NCBI RefSeq assembly: GCF_900104305.1
Contig: NZ_FNJC01000004.1
Location: forward strand, 124,001 to 188,000
From: Filomicrobium insigne
Lineage (GTDB): Bacteria > Pseudomonadota > Alphaproteobacteria > Rhizobiales > Hyphomicrobiaceae
Direction of reading: 5' to 3'
Length of the DNA stretch: 64,000 nucleotides
The notes below the pieces were generated by a model that saw only the letters and a program-made list of their open reading frames with translations, was not told where the DNA came from and made no database searches. Positions 44,895 through 53,600 of the stretch are shown piece by piece (the first letter of the stretch is position 1; every line of letters starts with the position of its first letter). The position numbers were made by a program, and so were the translations under genes.

Positions 44895-46053
44895 CTGGGC
44901 GTTTCCCTTGGTTTTCGGAGGATTGATATAGCACGTCCGCGATTTCGCGGGTGCGAACGCGACAAACTTGTTCTGCGGTATCTGGATCTTCGGCGAGGGC
45001 GCGGACGGTGACGACCGGTGCGTGTGGCGGGATGACCCGTCCGGGAGGCGGGCGGTCACTCACCCATTCCGGCCAAGCAACGTCAGGAACGGTTAGCTCT
45101 CCACGATCTGCGTAGACATAAGCTGCAGCTTGAGGGTGGGGGCGCCATTCGCGTGACAGAAGCTCAACGGCTTCGTTTTCCGTAAAGGCTGCGAGGTGAG
45201 CTTTGAACAAAGTACCAGAGGCATCGTCGAGGATATCGAGCGACGCGCCGGGACGTGGATTTACTTCGATGAGATGGGGTTCGTCGCCGACGACAATGAA
45301 GTCAAATGAGACCAATCCCTTTAATGCAAGCGCGGGGGCGAGGCTGACGCAAGCGTCCACAATACGTGCCTCGATATCCTCGTCGAGTTCGACATGGCCG
45401 GTGATGCCGCCAAAGCGGAAGGGATGGCGATCAGAGGGGCTTAGCCACGAACGCGTGAAGGCGAAGGCTTGCCCATCGCTGCCGATGAGTGAGGTCGCCG
45501 AGATCAACTCGCCGGAAACTTCGCGTTGGTAGTAGCGATTGGGGCGAACTTTCCGCCGAGCATCATAGCGGAAGATATGAGTTCCTCCACTTCCACCGAT
45601 ACGCTTTGACAGCCACGGCTCTGTGGCTGGGGCCGGTGGATCGAGTCGCGTTTCTGGATGCACGATGCCGAGGTCGCGCAGGAGCGGAAATAGAACGACT
45701 GGGTCTTTGCTGCGGCTGACGACACTTGCATCGCAGGCGCAGAGACGGAATTCTCGAGAGAGCGCTGCAATAACCTCCGGCTCGCATTCGAAACCTGCGC
45801 CCAGGACGATGAGCGGATTGCTTGTTGGGCCGACGCCTGCCTTGCTCATTATGGCATGCAGTGCGTCACTTAGGCTTCGCTCATCGAAACCACACGTGAA
45901 GGCTGAAGGCAGCTTTTCGACGGCACCGGATAGTGCGAGGGTATCGTCGTCCGCGAAGCAGTCAACGACGAGCGGGCAATAACCAGCTCGCTGGGCGGAC
46001 GCAGCGAGCATCCGCCCAGACAAGGCGACAATCAGGATCGTTTCGGTGGTCAA
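44881..46053 (-). CDS. ATP-grasp protein of the H4MPT cluster
   Basis: A 390-residue ATP-grasp protein: LSKRIGGSGGTHIFRYDAR binds ATP and FIVVGDEPHLIEVNPRPGAS is the metal-binding end. It differs from the RimK-like ligase at 43007, with a longer N-terminal domain (about 1-100) and a C-terminal extension. Homologues lie in H4MPT clusters of methylotrophs; the ligated amino acid or acid is not known. A polyglutamyl or other side chain of methylofuran or H4MPT is a candidate product. It overlaps mtdB by 4 bp and mch by 14 bp. Confidence 0.82.
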   Translation of the reverse strand: MTTETILIVALSGRMLAASAQRAGYCPLVVDCFADDDTLALSGAVEKLPSAFTCGFDERSLSDALHAIMSKAGVGPTSNPLIVLGAGFECEPEVIAALSREFRLCACDASVVSRSKDPVVLFPLLRDLGIVHPETRLDPPAPATEPWLSKRIGGSGGTHIFRYDARRKVRPNRYYQREVSGELISATSLIGSDGQAFAFTRSWLSPSDRHPFRFGGITGHVELDEDIEARIVDACVSLAPALALKGLVSFDFIVVGDEPHLIEVNPRPGASLDILDDASGTLFKAHLAAFTENEAVELLSREWRPHPQAAAYVYADRGELTVPDVAWPEWVSDRPPPGRVIPPHAPVVTVRALAEDPDTAEQVCRVRTREIADVLYQSSENQGKRPDECK

Positions 46054-46952
46054 CCGACCAACGTGCGTGCGAGCGCGAAGGCGTCGCGGAAATCCAACAG
46101 CAAGGGCTTGTCGGAGCTGATCATGCGCTTAAAGAGGCCGGACTCGGTTTTGTACTTAATGTCGCCGATGGCCAGGGGGCCAACCCCGAGGGTCGTTGAG
46201 CAGCCTGGTAGGAGCTCACCATTCATGAACAGCTCCATCCCTTCAATGCCGGGGGGGGGCACCGCGTTGACGTCCGCTGTTACAAGCAACTTGCGGGCAT
46301 TCTTTAGTTCGCTGTTGCCGAGCACCTGAACACCAGCGGCGGCGGCGGCGAATACAATTTCAGCTTCAGCGACAATGGCTGCCTTTTGGTCGGGTGTCTC
46401 GCCCGGCACGGGTTCGAGGTCAACGCCGAAGCGTTCCTTGGCAGCGTTAGACGTGGCAATAACGCGATCGATGCCGCGGTGAGCGACCATCTTCACGTCC
46501 GCGCCTTCGAGAGCTGCGATTACCGCAGATGCGAAGCCCACGACGCCGGTGGCACCGAAGATGGCGACCTTGGTGCCCTTCCAGTCGCGTTGGAACTTGT
46601 CCTTCATGACCTTTTCAACGCACGCGACCATCGCTGCTGCGGTCGTGAAGGAGCCGGCTGGATCGGCGAAGGCCGACAGCTCGAACGGCGGAACCATCGC
46701 TTCCTTGGTAGCCTTGAGCATGTCGAGGGCGAGGAGTGCGTCCTTGCCGCCGATGAATACGCCCGTGCGCACACCGGACGCGGGCGGACGGGAGAAAATG
46801 GCGTCCTGAACGAGGCCCGTAACCTCTTCCAACGTGACATTCAAATAAGGGGTGATGACCTTATAACCAGCATCGGCGGCCATATTCACATCAAAAGGGC
46901 TCATGTGCTTTTGCGGCGCAAACATATGCAGAATCGGGGTCGGCTCGCTCAC
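46050..46952 (-). CDS. mtdB: NAD(P)-dependent methylene-H4MPT dehydrogenase
   Basis: A 300-residue enzyme oxidising methylene-H4MPT to methenyl-H4MPT. The N-terminus ILHMFAPQKHMSPFDVNMA and the NAD(P) site FGATGVVGFASAV (132-144) are typical of MtdB/MtdA. The N-terminal segment and cluster position favour H4MPT-specific MtdB over MtdA. It lies between mptG upstream and the ATP-grasp/mch genes downstream, all leftward. Confidence 0.94.
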   Translation of the reverse strand: MSEPTPILHMFAPQKHMSPFDVNMAADAGYKVITPYLNVTLEEVTGLVQDAIFSRPPASGVRTGVFIGGKDALLALDMLKATKEAMVPPFELSAFADPAGSFTTAAAMVACVEKVMKDKFQRDWKGTKVAIFGATGVVGFASAVIAALEGADVKMVAHRGIDRVIATSNAAKERFGVDLEPVPGETPDQKAAIVAEAEIVFAAAAAGVQVLGNSELKNARKLLVTADVNAVPPPGIEGMELFMNGELLPGCSTTLGVGPLAIGDIKYKTESGLFKRMISSDKPLLLDFRDAFALARTLVG

Positions 46953-46988
46953 GGGACGGTCCTCTTGGTTTCAAGTGGCGTTTGAGAC

Positions 46989-48011
46989 TTAGAACTGGAT
47001 CGACGCACCGTGGTTCCGCCCACGGACGATGTCGATCTCCAGATCCAGCCGTTTAGCGTCATCGATTAAAGATTGATAGAGACTATCCGCCACAGCCTGA
47101 GACGGGACGAATGCAAACCCTGTCGGGCCCCATGAACTCTGGCCTATTCCAACCGCACCGAGATCAGCCATTTTCTTGACGATGCTTTCGACGGCTGGGC
47201 TCGCCCATATCCCCCCCTGAGCGACGGCAAACTGGCGACCGACAACTTCCTGTATCTTACTGAGCGCACTACCAAAATTTGCGATGTCTTGTTCGATTAA
47301 AGCAGGCAGAAGCTGCATCATCATCAGCCGGCAGAGCGCGCCACTTTCTTCGGGCGTCATGCCATCGAGATTGGCGAAAGCCTCTGTTTCTGTATCGCCG
47401 TGGACGCCTGCTCGCTCGGGGTCCTTGACGAGCATAATGCGCCAGTCAGCGGGAAAATCTCCACGGAATACCACTGGCGGCGGAGTAGAAGACCGCCCAC
47501 GCCCTCCATCTACAACGAATCCGCCCGCCTCGAAAGCTGCCATTCCGATTGCGGAGCGTGCGCCTCGCCCGATTACTTCGGCTAATTCGACGGCAGTTAT
47601 GTGCTGTTGCTCTAGTGTTTTGAGAGCGACGCCAATAGCGAGCGCCAGCTGTGTGCCTGAGCCGAGACCGGCGTGCGCTGGGATGGCGCGGGCGACATCC
47701 AGATGATAGTTACCGTCAATATTGAGCGCGGCCTTAAAGTGCTTGAGAGCGCGCGCGCTGCGGTGCTGTTCAACGCCCTCCGCTGCGTCGTAGTTGGCAC
47801 GCCGCAATGTCAATTCCGTTACGGGAGTGTCGAGGGCAAGTCCGATCGAGCCGAACTGGCGACCTAGTCCTCCGTTCAGATCGAGAAAACCCAGGTGCAG
47901 CCGGGCCGGGGCGACGATGTGTACGCTATCGACCCGAGATTTCAGGGTCTTTGCGATTGACTTGCTGCCTTCAGCGATTGCAGACATGTGTCTGTGGTCC
48001 ATAGCTCGCAT
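46989..48011 (-). CDS. mptG: Beta-ribofuranosylaminobenzene 5'-phosphate synthase
   Basis: A 340-residue GHMP-kinase-fold enzyme: VHIVAPARLHLGFLDLNGGLG and AIPAHAGLGSGTQLALAIG are the conserved substrate and phosphate loops. It joins 4-hydroxy- or 4-aminobenzoate with phosphoribosyl diphosphate, the first committed step to H4MPT. It is the marker gene for H4MPT synthesis in bacteria. Alternative starts at Met4 or Met9 exist. It begins the leftward operon that runs through mtdB, ATP-grasp, mch, RimK-like and CitG-like genes. Confidence 0.95.
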   Translation of the reverse strand: MRAMDHRHMSAIAEGSKSIAKTLKSRVDSVHIVAPARLHLGFLDLNGGLGRQFGSIGLALDTPVTELTLRRANYDAAEGVEQHRSARALKHFKAALNIDGNYHLDVARAIPAHAGLGSGTQLALAIGVALKTLEQQHITAVELAEVIGRGARSAIGMAAFEAGGFVVDGGRGRSSTPPPVVFRGDFPADWRIMLVKDPERAGVHGDTETEAFANLDGMTPEESGALCRLMMMQLLPALIEQDIANFGSALSKIQEVVGRQFAVAQGGIWASPAVESIVKKMADLGAVGIGQSSWGPTGFAFVPSQAVADSLYQSLIDDAKRLDLEIDIVRGRNHGASIQF

Positions 48012-48061
48012 TAGATTGATGCGTCTTTTACAATGTCCACGAAAGGCCGAGAGAGGGCAAC

Positions 48062-48436
48062 ATGAACGCGCGTGAACAGGCGATGGAAGACACCGAGGTT
48101 GTCGAGTGGCTCGGCGCCAATCTTGCGAAGTGGAAACTCGAAGGTGGTTGGATTCGCCGCACTTATAAGACGGCGAGCTGGAAGGGGACTTTGATGGTCA
48201 TTAATACCGTCGGTCACCTGGCGGAAGCTGCCTGGCACCACCCTGATATAACCGCCTCTTATGCTTGGGTCGAGGTGCGTCTGCAAACCCATACGGCTAA
48301 GGGCATTACGATGAAAGATCTTGAACTTGCTCGCAAGATCGAAGACGTCGTCGAGTGGCAACCAGCTAAGGAAGGCGGCGCCCTTGAAGGCACGCCGACG
48401 GGCGATCTGCGATTTGCATACATTAAGTATGACTAA
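48062..48436 (+). CDS. Pterin-4a-carbinolamine dehydratase-like protein
   Basis: A 124-residue protein with the dehydratase core: VGHLAEAAWHHPDITASYAW contains the expected paired histidines, and VEVRLQTHTAKGITMKDLELA follows. Such proteins act on hydroxylated pterins. No aromatic amino acid hydroxylase is near, and the gene diverges from mptG by 50 bp, so a pterin-related role in the C1 cofactor pathway is likely. Homologues are known in H4MPT clusters of other methylotrophs. Confidence 0.86.
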   Translation: MNAREQAMEDTEVVEWLGANLAKWKLEGGWIRRTYKTASWKGTLMVINTVGHLAEAAWHHPDITASYAWVEVRLQTHTAKGITMKDLELARKIEDVVEWQPAKEGGALEGTPTGDLRFAYIKYD

Positions 48437-48566
48437 CGCGGGTGTTCGACTTCTGGTTTGTATTCCACACAAGAGTGACGCGTTAGATGTGCGGCTGACT
48501 ACGGGATATCCGCGTTGGGCCCACGTGCGTTTTAACGCATTCTTTTGATCCGGTAACGGAGTTGCC

Positions 48567-49070
48567 ATGAATAGGGATGATGGGCACGCGCCGGCTTTTG
48601 ACGCCATTGTCGCGTTAGGTTCGAACATCGGCGACAAGGTCGGCAATATTGAGCGTGCTCTTAGTCTCATCGCTAAAAGTGGTGATGTGCAACTTGTTAA
48701 GCGCTCGCGCAATTATCGTACTCCGCCGTGGGGGAAGACCGACCAAGATTGGTTCGTCAATGCATGTGTCAGTGTGACGACGGAACTTTCTCCTCACGGT
48801 CTTTTGCGGCGGTGTCTTGAGGTCGAAACTCAGATGGGGCGCGAACGCTCCGAAAAATGGGGTCCGCGTGTCATCGATCTCGATGTTCTTGTCTATCGCG
48901 GTGTCGAGATGTCCGACAAAGAACTTGTGTTGCCGCATCCGCATATCACCCAGCGTGCGTTCGTGCTGGCGCCGTTAGCAGACGTCGCTGCAGACATGGA
49001 ACTTAATGGGCGCACTATTGAGGAATGGCTGCATGACATCGATGCGGAGGGTGTGACGCCGCTCGCTTGA
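48567..49070 (+). CDS. folK: 2-amino-4-hydroxy-6-hydroxymethyldihydropteridine diphosphokinase
   Basis: A 167-residue FolK: AIVALGSNIGDKVGNIERAL at the N-terminus, SRNYRTPPWGKTDQDWFVNA, and the Mg/ATP motif WGPRVIDLDVLVY. It pyrophosphorylates hydroxymethyl-dihydropterin before joining to the aminobenzoate part. The location after mptG and the dehydratase suggests a dedicated copy for H4MPT, though it may serve folate as well. Confidence 0.92.
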   Translation: MNRDDGHAPAFDAIVALGSNIGDKVGNIERALSLIAKSGDVQLVKRSRNYRTPPWGKTDQDWFVNACVSVTTELSPHGLLRRCLEVETQMGRERSEKWGPRVIDLDVLVYRGVEMSDKELVLPHPHITQRAFVLAPLADVAADMELNGRTIEEWLHDIDAEGVTPLA

Positions 49071-49113
49071 AGGCAAGAGGACAATTCTTCTGCGCAGTGT
49101 CTTCCAATTAGAA

Positions 49114-49145
49114 AACGCCACGCCCGATTTTGCGAGCATGGCGTT
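49114..49145 (-). terminator. Possible terminator between folK and the cytochrome gene
   Basis: A 7-bp stem, AACGCCA with TGGCGTT, around an 18-nt loop, between convergent genes. On the minus strand it is followed by a short T-rich run. The long loop makes it weak. Confidence 0.4.
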
Positions 49146-49175
49146 GCAATCTGTATGGGGTTCGTAAGCTGAAGC

Positions 49176-49562
49176 TTACTTCGCTTCAGAACCATCCGCG
49201 TTGAACGACTTGAGATATGCAATCAGGTTTGCACGATCGGTGTCGTCCTTGAGACCCGCGAACACCATCTTGGTTCCGGGAACCTTATCTTTGGGCTTCG
49301 CCAGGAATTCACTCAGAGATGCTTCGTCCCAAGTGATGCCGGAATCCTTCATCGCGGCGGAATAGTTGAAGCCTTCGATGGAGCCTGCTTTGCGGCCGAC
49401 GACACCATTGAGTTCTGGGCCAACGCGGTTAACGGCCTTCTCACCAATTGTGTGGCACGCGCGGCACTTCTTGAAGACGTTCTTGCCTTCCTCGGCATCT
49501 TGAGCTGCGGCCACGGTTGGTAGCGCGACGACAAGAGCCAGTGCAAGTATTCTGCTAAGCAT
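49176..49562 (-). CDS. Class I cytochrome c (c2/c550 type)
   Basis: A 128-residue periplasmic cytochrome. The signal peptide is LALALVVALPTVAAAQ. The haem site is Cys33-Cys36-His37 (KKCRACHTIG) and the likely axial Met99 lies in VPGTKMVFAG. It resembles mitochondrial-type c2 cytochromes that carry electrons to the terminal oxidase. The ATG at 49560-49562 has AAGGGAGA upstream; longer in-frame starts are unlikely. The pqq operon ends about 215 bp upstream in the same direction, so the cytochrome may serve PQQ dehydrogenases. Confidence 0.92.
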   Translation of the reverse strand: MLSRILALALVVALPTVAAAQDAEEGKNVFKKCRACHTIGEKAVNRVGPELNGVVGRKAGSIEGFNYSAAMKDSGITWDEASLSEFLAKPKDKVPGTKMVFAGLKDDTDRANLIAYLKSFNADGSEAK

Positions 49563-49776
49563 TGAAGTGGTTCTCCCTTGGTCGGTTATTCTGATGCCGC
49601 TCGGACGGTTATCGATACCGTGTATCAACATAGTGGCAAGCGCTTTTTGAACGGTGCGTGAACATGGCGCATGAGTGACGTTGCGACGTGCGTGAGGGAG
49701 AGCGTTTTCTTCGGCGCTGCAGCAAAACTGCAAGTTGCTTCAGTGTGCAGCGCCAGGAATGACAGTAAACCGCATA

Positions 49777-50943
49777 TTAGCCGCGTGTGGGCTCGGTCGT
49801 GGGTTTACCCATGCGGCGATAGATGAACTCGGGTGGCTCAACGTGAGATTCTTGCGTTGCCACTTCTGCCCACTCTTTGTGAAGTGGTGAGAGTGAACAT
49901 GCCGGATCGGTGTTAGCTGGATCGCCGGTGAGCGCGAAGGCTTGGCAACGGCAGCCGCCGAAGTCGATTTCCTTACGCGGGCAGGAGCGGCATGGTTCTT
50001 TCATCCAGTCCGTGCCGCGGAATTTTTGGAATGCTTGACCTTGCAGCCAGATGTCGGCGAGCGGTCTGTCGCGAACATTGTCGAATTCTAAACCGGGAAG
50101 TGATTCCGCTGCGTGGCAGGGTAAGACGCGTCCTGATGGTGTAACGTTCATGATGCCACGCCCCCAACCGCCCATGCAGGGCTTAGGATATTTTGCGTAG
50201 TAATCGGGGACGACGAAGTCGATGACGAGAATGCCCTTCAGGCGCTCCTTTGCCTCATCGACGATCTGGGCCGTCTTCATGAAAGCTTCGCGGGTCGGCA
50301 TCAACGCGGCGCGGTTCTTCAGCGCCCAGGCGTAGTATTGAATATGGGCAACTTCCAACCTGCCAGCGCCGACTTCGACGGCATAGTCGATGATGCGCGG
50401 TAAGCTGTCGATGTTCTGACGGTGGAGGGGAGCGTTGATGGTCAACGGCATATCTAGCTCGCGGACCCACTTGGCGACTTCGTGCTTCTTTTCCGCGCCG
50501 CCTTTGTAGGCTGCGATGCGGTTCGCGTTTTCTGGATCGACGTCCTGAATCGAGAGCTGAACGTGGTCCAGTCCCAGGTCTCGAAGTTTCTGCAGCCGCT
50601 CTTTCGTCAGCAAAACCCCAGCCGTAATCAGGTTTGTATAGAGGCCGACTTCTGCAGCGGTCGCGACGATATCTTCGAGGTCACGGCGTGCGGTTGGTTC
50701 GCCACCCGACAAGTGGATTTGAAGAACGCCAAGCTCAGCGGCTTGACGCATCACGTTTTGCCAGTCCTCTGTCGAAAGCTCGGTATTGGCGCGTTCAAGC
50801 TCGACCGGGTTGGAGCAATATGGACACTGCAGCGGGCAACGGTGAGTTAACTCGGCTAATAGACCGATCGGGGCGCGCGCGCAGTTCGTACTTTCATTGA
50901 CGGGCGTCGCTTCGGCAACGGTTCCTGGCGCCATTTCATTCAT
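49777..50943 (-). CDS. pqqE: PqqE, radical SAM PqqA cross-linking enzyme
   Basis: A 388-residue radical S-adenosylmethionine enzyme. The cluster motif is Cys36-x3-Cys40-x2-Cys43 ([13 protein letters not shown]). The SPASM-type C-terminal cysteines are in [18 protein letters not shown], and CRSCPRKE with GGCRCQ. PqqE links Glu and Tyr of PqqA in the first step of PQQ synthesis, with PqqD as the peptide chaperone. It overlaps pqqD by 4 bp and is the last gene of the leftward operon. Confidence 0.97.
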   Translation of the reverse strand: MNEMAPGTVAEATPVNESTNCARAPIGLLAELTHRCPLQCPYCSNPVELERANTELSTEDWQNVMRQAAELGVLQIHLSGGEPTARRDLEDIVATAAEVGLYTNLITAGVLLTKERLQKLRDLGLDHVQLSIQDVDPENANRIAAYKGGAEKKHEVAKWVRELDMPLTINAPLHRQNIDSLPRIIDYAVEVGAGRLEVAHIQYYAWALKNRAALMPTREAFMKTAQIVDEAKERLKGILVIDFVVPDYYAKYPKPCMGGWGRGIMNVTPSGRVLPCHAAESLPGLEFDNVRDRPLADIWLQGQAFQKFRGTDWMKEPCRSCPRKEIDFGGCRCQAFALTGDPANTDPACSLSPLHKEWAEVATQESHVEPPEFIYRRMGKPTTEPTRG

Positions 50944-51242
50944 GATTTTAAAACTCCTTTGTCAGCCAGGTCCTGCAGCATGGCAATAACATCGGTAAGG
51001 ATGACATCGACTGGGGCCTGATAGTCCGCTGCCAATTTTTGTGCGATCTCGCTTACGGAGCGTTCGCCATCGCACAGCTTGAGGACCTCGACGGAGATCT
51101 CATCGGGTTCAAAAACCCGTTCGGGTGCAAGTATGAGCCACTTGCCGCGTCCCTGGTCGTGACGCAGCTTAATATGCCGGGGCAGCCGCAGTCGGCTGTC
51201 TTGTGTAACAACGAGGCGTGAGGGTTGTGCAGCCTCAGTCAT
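50940..51242 (-). CDS. pqqD: PqqD, PqqA-binding chaperone
   Basis: A 100-residue peptide chaperone: [20 protein letters not shown] and [19 protein letters not shown] are typical. It binds PqqA and hands it to PqqE. The ATG at 51240-51242 is the conserved start and overlaps the end of pqqC by 8 bp. The longer frame upstream lies within pqqC. Confidence 0.95.
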   Translation of the reverse strand: MTEAAQPSRLVVTQDSRLRLPRHIKLRHDQGRGKWLILAPERVFEPDEISVEVLKLCDGERSVSEIAQKLAADYQAPVDVILTDVIAMLQDLADKGVLKS

Positions 51243-52005
51243 TTGCTTCTCCTGGACGGAAAGCTCCGGGTGGGATGTTGCCCGGCTCAACGTAGGCATG
51301 ATGCAAGGCGTCCAGCTGGACCCACAGTACGTTACATTTGAAGCGCACGGCTTCGACGCAAGCATCCTGTTCAGGGCGGGTTTTGGCGTTCCGCTTGATG
51401 TAGTCGAGTGCGAAGTCCGCATCGCGCGGTGCTTGATTAAGGCGGCGCTTGAAGTACGCCATGACATTGTCGTCAATGAAATCGTAGTTCTCGAGCATTC
51501 CGGCAATACGCTCCTTATGAATTTTAGGAGCAAACAGCTCAGTCAGCGATGAGGCGACGGCGACGACAAGGGGTTGCTCGCGGACAAACTGGACATAAGC
51601 TTCAACGGCAAAGCGTGTCGCGGGCAAGGCGCCCTGCATGCTCGTTACGTATTCACGATCAAGACCCAAGCCGTCTGTTAGAACGAGCCAGCGCTCGATG
51701 CCGCCCGGTTCATCGCCGAGGCCATCGTGGTCATGGATGCGGTGCAGCCACTCGCGGCGTAGTTCGCGATCATGGACGCGTGAGATCAAGGCTGCATCCT
51801 TACGCGGAACGGCTGATTGATAGCAGTAGCGATTCAGTGCCCATGCTTGCACCTGGCCCTTGCTGAGGTGGCCGCCGTGTAGCAATTGATGAAACGGGTG
51901 CTTGTCGTGATACCGCTCAGCACCAACCGCTCGGATTGCGGCATCGAATTCATCAATCGTCATGAGGTCCGTAACTGGAGCCTCGGAAAAACGCCGCTCA
52001 CTCAT
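51235..52005 (-). CDS. pqqC: PqqC, pyrroloquinoline-quinone synthase
   Basis: A 256-residue all-helical oxidase that closes the ring and completes PQQ with oxygen. The characteristic segments are YHDKHPFHQLLHGGHLSKGQ, QAWALNRYCYQSAVPRKDAA and IHDHDGLGDEPGGIERW, with the active-site His, Tyr and Arg positions present. The start overlaps pqqB by 4 bp. Confidence 0.97.
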   Translation of the reverse strand: MSERRFSEAPVTDLMTIDEFDAAIRAVGAERYHDKHPFHQLLHGGHLSKGQVQAWALNRYCYQSAVPRKDAALISRVHDRELRREWLHRIHDHDGLGDEPGGIERWLVLTDGLGLDREYVTSMQGALPATRFAVEAYVQFVREQPLVVAVASSLTELFAPKIHKERIAGMLENYDFIDDNVMAYFKRRLNQAPRDADFALDYIKRNAKTRPEQDACVEAVRFKCNVLWVQLDALHHAYVEPGNIPPGAFRPGEAND

Positions 52006-52946
52006 AGTCGTACCTCCATGCCGTCATGGCTTACCTCCCATCCGGCTGCTTCGGCTGCCTGCCGCTCTTCGGAATTATCGTTGAGGATGGGGTTCGAGTT
52101 GTTGATGTGGATGAATATCTTCCGATCAACATTCAAGTTCTTGAAAGATGATATGGAACCTTCCGGGCCGGATATTGAGATGTGGCCCATGCGCTTGCCG
52201 GTTTTTTGCGACAGCTTTTGGCGGATCATTTCCTCGTCGTCGAATAGCGTGCCGTCGAAGAAGACCAACGGTGCGCCCTCGAGGCGTTTTGCGAGAGCCG
52301 CGTCGATGGTGGCGCAGCCTGGAATATAGAGAAATCTCTTGCCGGTAGCGGTTTCTGTTATTTCAAGGCCGATGGTGTCGCCCTTTTGGGTGCCGAAATC
52401 TGGCCCGCGGCTTTCATCCTCTAAAAAGAGTGCGACCTTGCCGGGTACATCGAAGGCTTCGACGGTGAGGCCGAGATCGCAGTCCGCCCCCTTTACCGCA
52501 ACCCGCTCGTCAGAAGGAAGGTCGGAGCGGGTAACGAAGTCCTTCGAGAGGACATTGAAAATGCTGTTGGCCGCGAGCGTCGAGAGCACCCGGTGCGAGC
52601 CATAAAGGGCCAACGGTTGTTGTTCGCGCAGATTGATGAGGCCAGCGATATGGTCGACGTCGGCGTTTGTGACGACGACAGCTTTAATCGGTGTATTGCG
52701 CAGGCTGCCGCTGCGGACGGCGCCAAGTTCCGGAGTTTCATTGATTTGCTGGCGCAGATCTGGAGAGGCGTTGAGCAAAAGCCAGTCCGTACCATTCGCA
52801 CTTACGGCCAGTGACGATTGGGTGCGGGGGGAGAACCCCGGCTCACCGGCGCGGGCGCTGGCGCAATTTGAGCAGTTGCAATTCCATTGCGGAAAACCGC
52901 CGCCGGCGGCTGACCCCAACACCTTTATGATCATGTGTGAACTCAT
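52002..52946 (-). CDS. pqqB: PqqB, MBL-fold hydroxylase of PQQ synthesis
   Basis: About 314 residues from the ATG at 52946, which has GGGGAAA upstream; Met at 52934 and 52967 are alternatives. It starts IKVLGSAAGGGFPQWNCNC, the standard PqqB opening with zinc-binding cysteines nearby (NCSNC), and has VVVTNADVDHIAGLINL as its metal-site motif. PqqB hydroxylates the cross-linked Glu-Tyr intermediate. A terminator-like hairpin separates it from pqqA, so its level is probably set by read-through. Confidence 0.96.
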   Translation of the reverse strand: MSSHMIIKVLGSAAGGGFPQWNCNCSNCASARAGEPGFSPRTQSSLAVSANGTDWLLLNASPDLRQQINETPELGAVRSGSLRNTPIKAVVVTNADVDHIAGLINLREQQPLALYGSHRVLSTLAANSIFNVLSKDFVTRSDLPSDERVAVKGADCDLGLTVEAFDVPGKVALFLEDESRGPDFGTQKGDTIGLEITETATGKRFLYIPGCATIDAALAKRLEGAPLVFFDGTLFDDEEMIRQKLSQKTGKRMGHISISGPEGSISSFKNLNVDRKIFIHINNSNPILNDNSEERQAAEAAGWEVSHDGMEVRL

Positions 52947-53139
52947 AGTCAGTTTCCCCGCAATCACAGTTCCCGTTCCATAGCGGATCAGGGAAGGCGG
53001 AACGTCGCGAGCTGCTTTCCTAATAGAAGCATGGTGCGTTAAGCGGCCTACAGGGCGCTGACCTAATTATCTATTCAGTGACCACAGCCGCAGCTGTATG
53101 CCGTTGCGCCGTAACGCTGAAGCTCTGCCTGTTTGCAGG

Positions 53140-53179
53140 GGTAGAAAAAAGAAACGGCGGCCGATGCCTCGACCGCCGT
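53140..53179 (-). terminator. Terminator/attenuator between pqqA and pqqB
   Basis: On the leftward strand a 7-bp stem (ACGGCGG paired with CCGCCGT) is followed by TTTCTTTTTTCT. It lies about 40 bp after the pqqA stop and ahead of pqqB. It should make pqqA transcript more abundant than pqqBCDE. Confidence 0.85.
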
Positions 53180-53217
53180 GCCTACATGACATGCATGTCG
53201 GGCAAATCAGAACGTCA

Positions 53218-53307
53218 TTAGATGACGTCGATCTCTGCCGGCAGGTAGCTCGTTACTTCGAGACCAACTTCCTGCTCGCGAACCTGTGGCTTGTTCCAAA
53301 CCTTCAT
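53218..53307 (-). CDS. pqqA: PqqA precursor peptide
   Basis: A 29-residue peptide, too short for most gene finders. It begins MKVWNKPQVREQEVGLEV and contains the substrate motif Glu-x3-Tyr (EVTSY) followed by LPAEID. The Glu and Tyr are the atoms of PQQ, cross-linked by PqqE. The ribosome site GGAGGA is strong (53311-53318 region on the leftward strand). It is the first gene of pqqABCDE. Confidence 0.97.
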   Translation of the reverse strand: MKVWNKPQVREQEVGLEVTSYLPAEIDVI

Positions 53308-53600
53308 GATTTCCTCCGTTAGTTTGAGTGCCAAATTTCTTGGCGCGCTCCGTTGGCGCCTGACTACCAATAAACATCGGGAAGCGACTATTTCAAGAGC
53401 AAAACGCGCGATTATGGCCCAATTCTAAGTATTTCTTCTTATTTTCACGATCAGATGGGGCGGAACGCAAGCAATTCCGATACTCTATAACCGTAACAGA
53501 ATAACATGTCAGGTGTTATGATCTAACATTTCTAAATGTTCCTCTTGTGATCCGGGTTATTTTGGTAGCTCTGGGAAATAAAAGCATGTGTAATGTTATT
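53308..53600. promoter_or_regulatory. pqqA upstream region with two AT-rich dyads
   Basis: About 290 AT-rich bases between the flavoprotein stop and pqqA. ATAACA-N7-TGTTAT (53501-53519) and AACATTT-CT-AAATGTT (53525-53540) are inverted repeats that share AACA/TGTT arms. They could be regulator sites for pqqA or terminator elements of the flavoprotein gene. No gene was seen. Confidence 0.4.
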
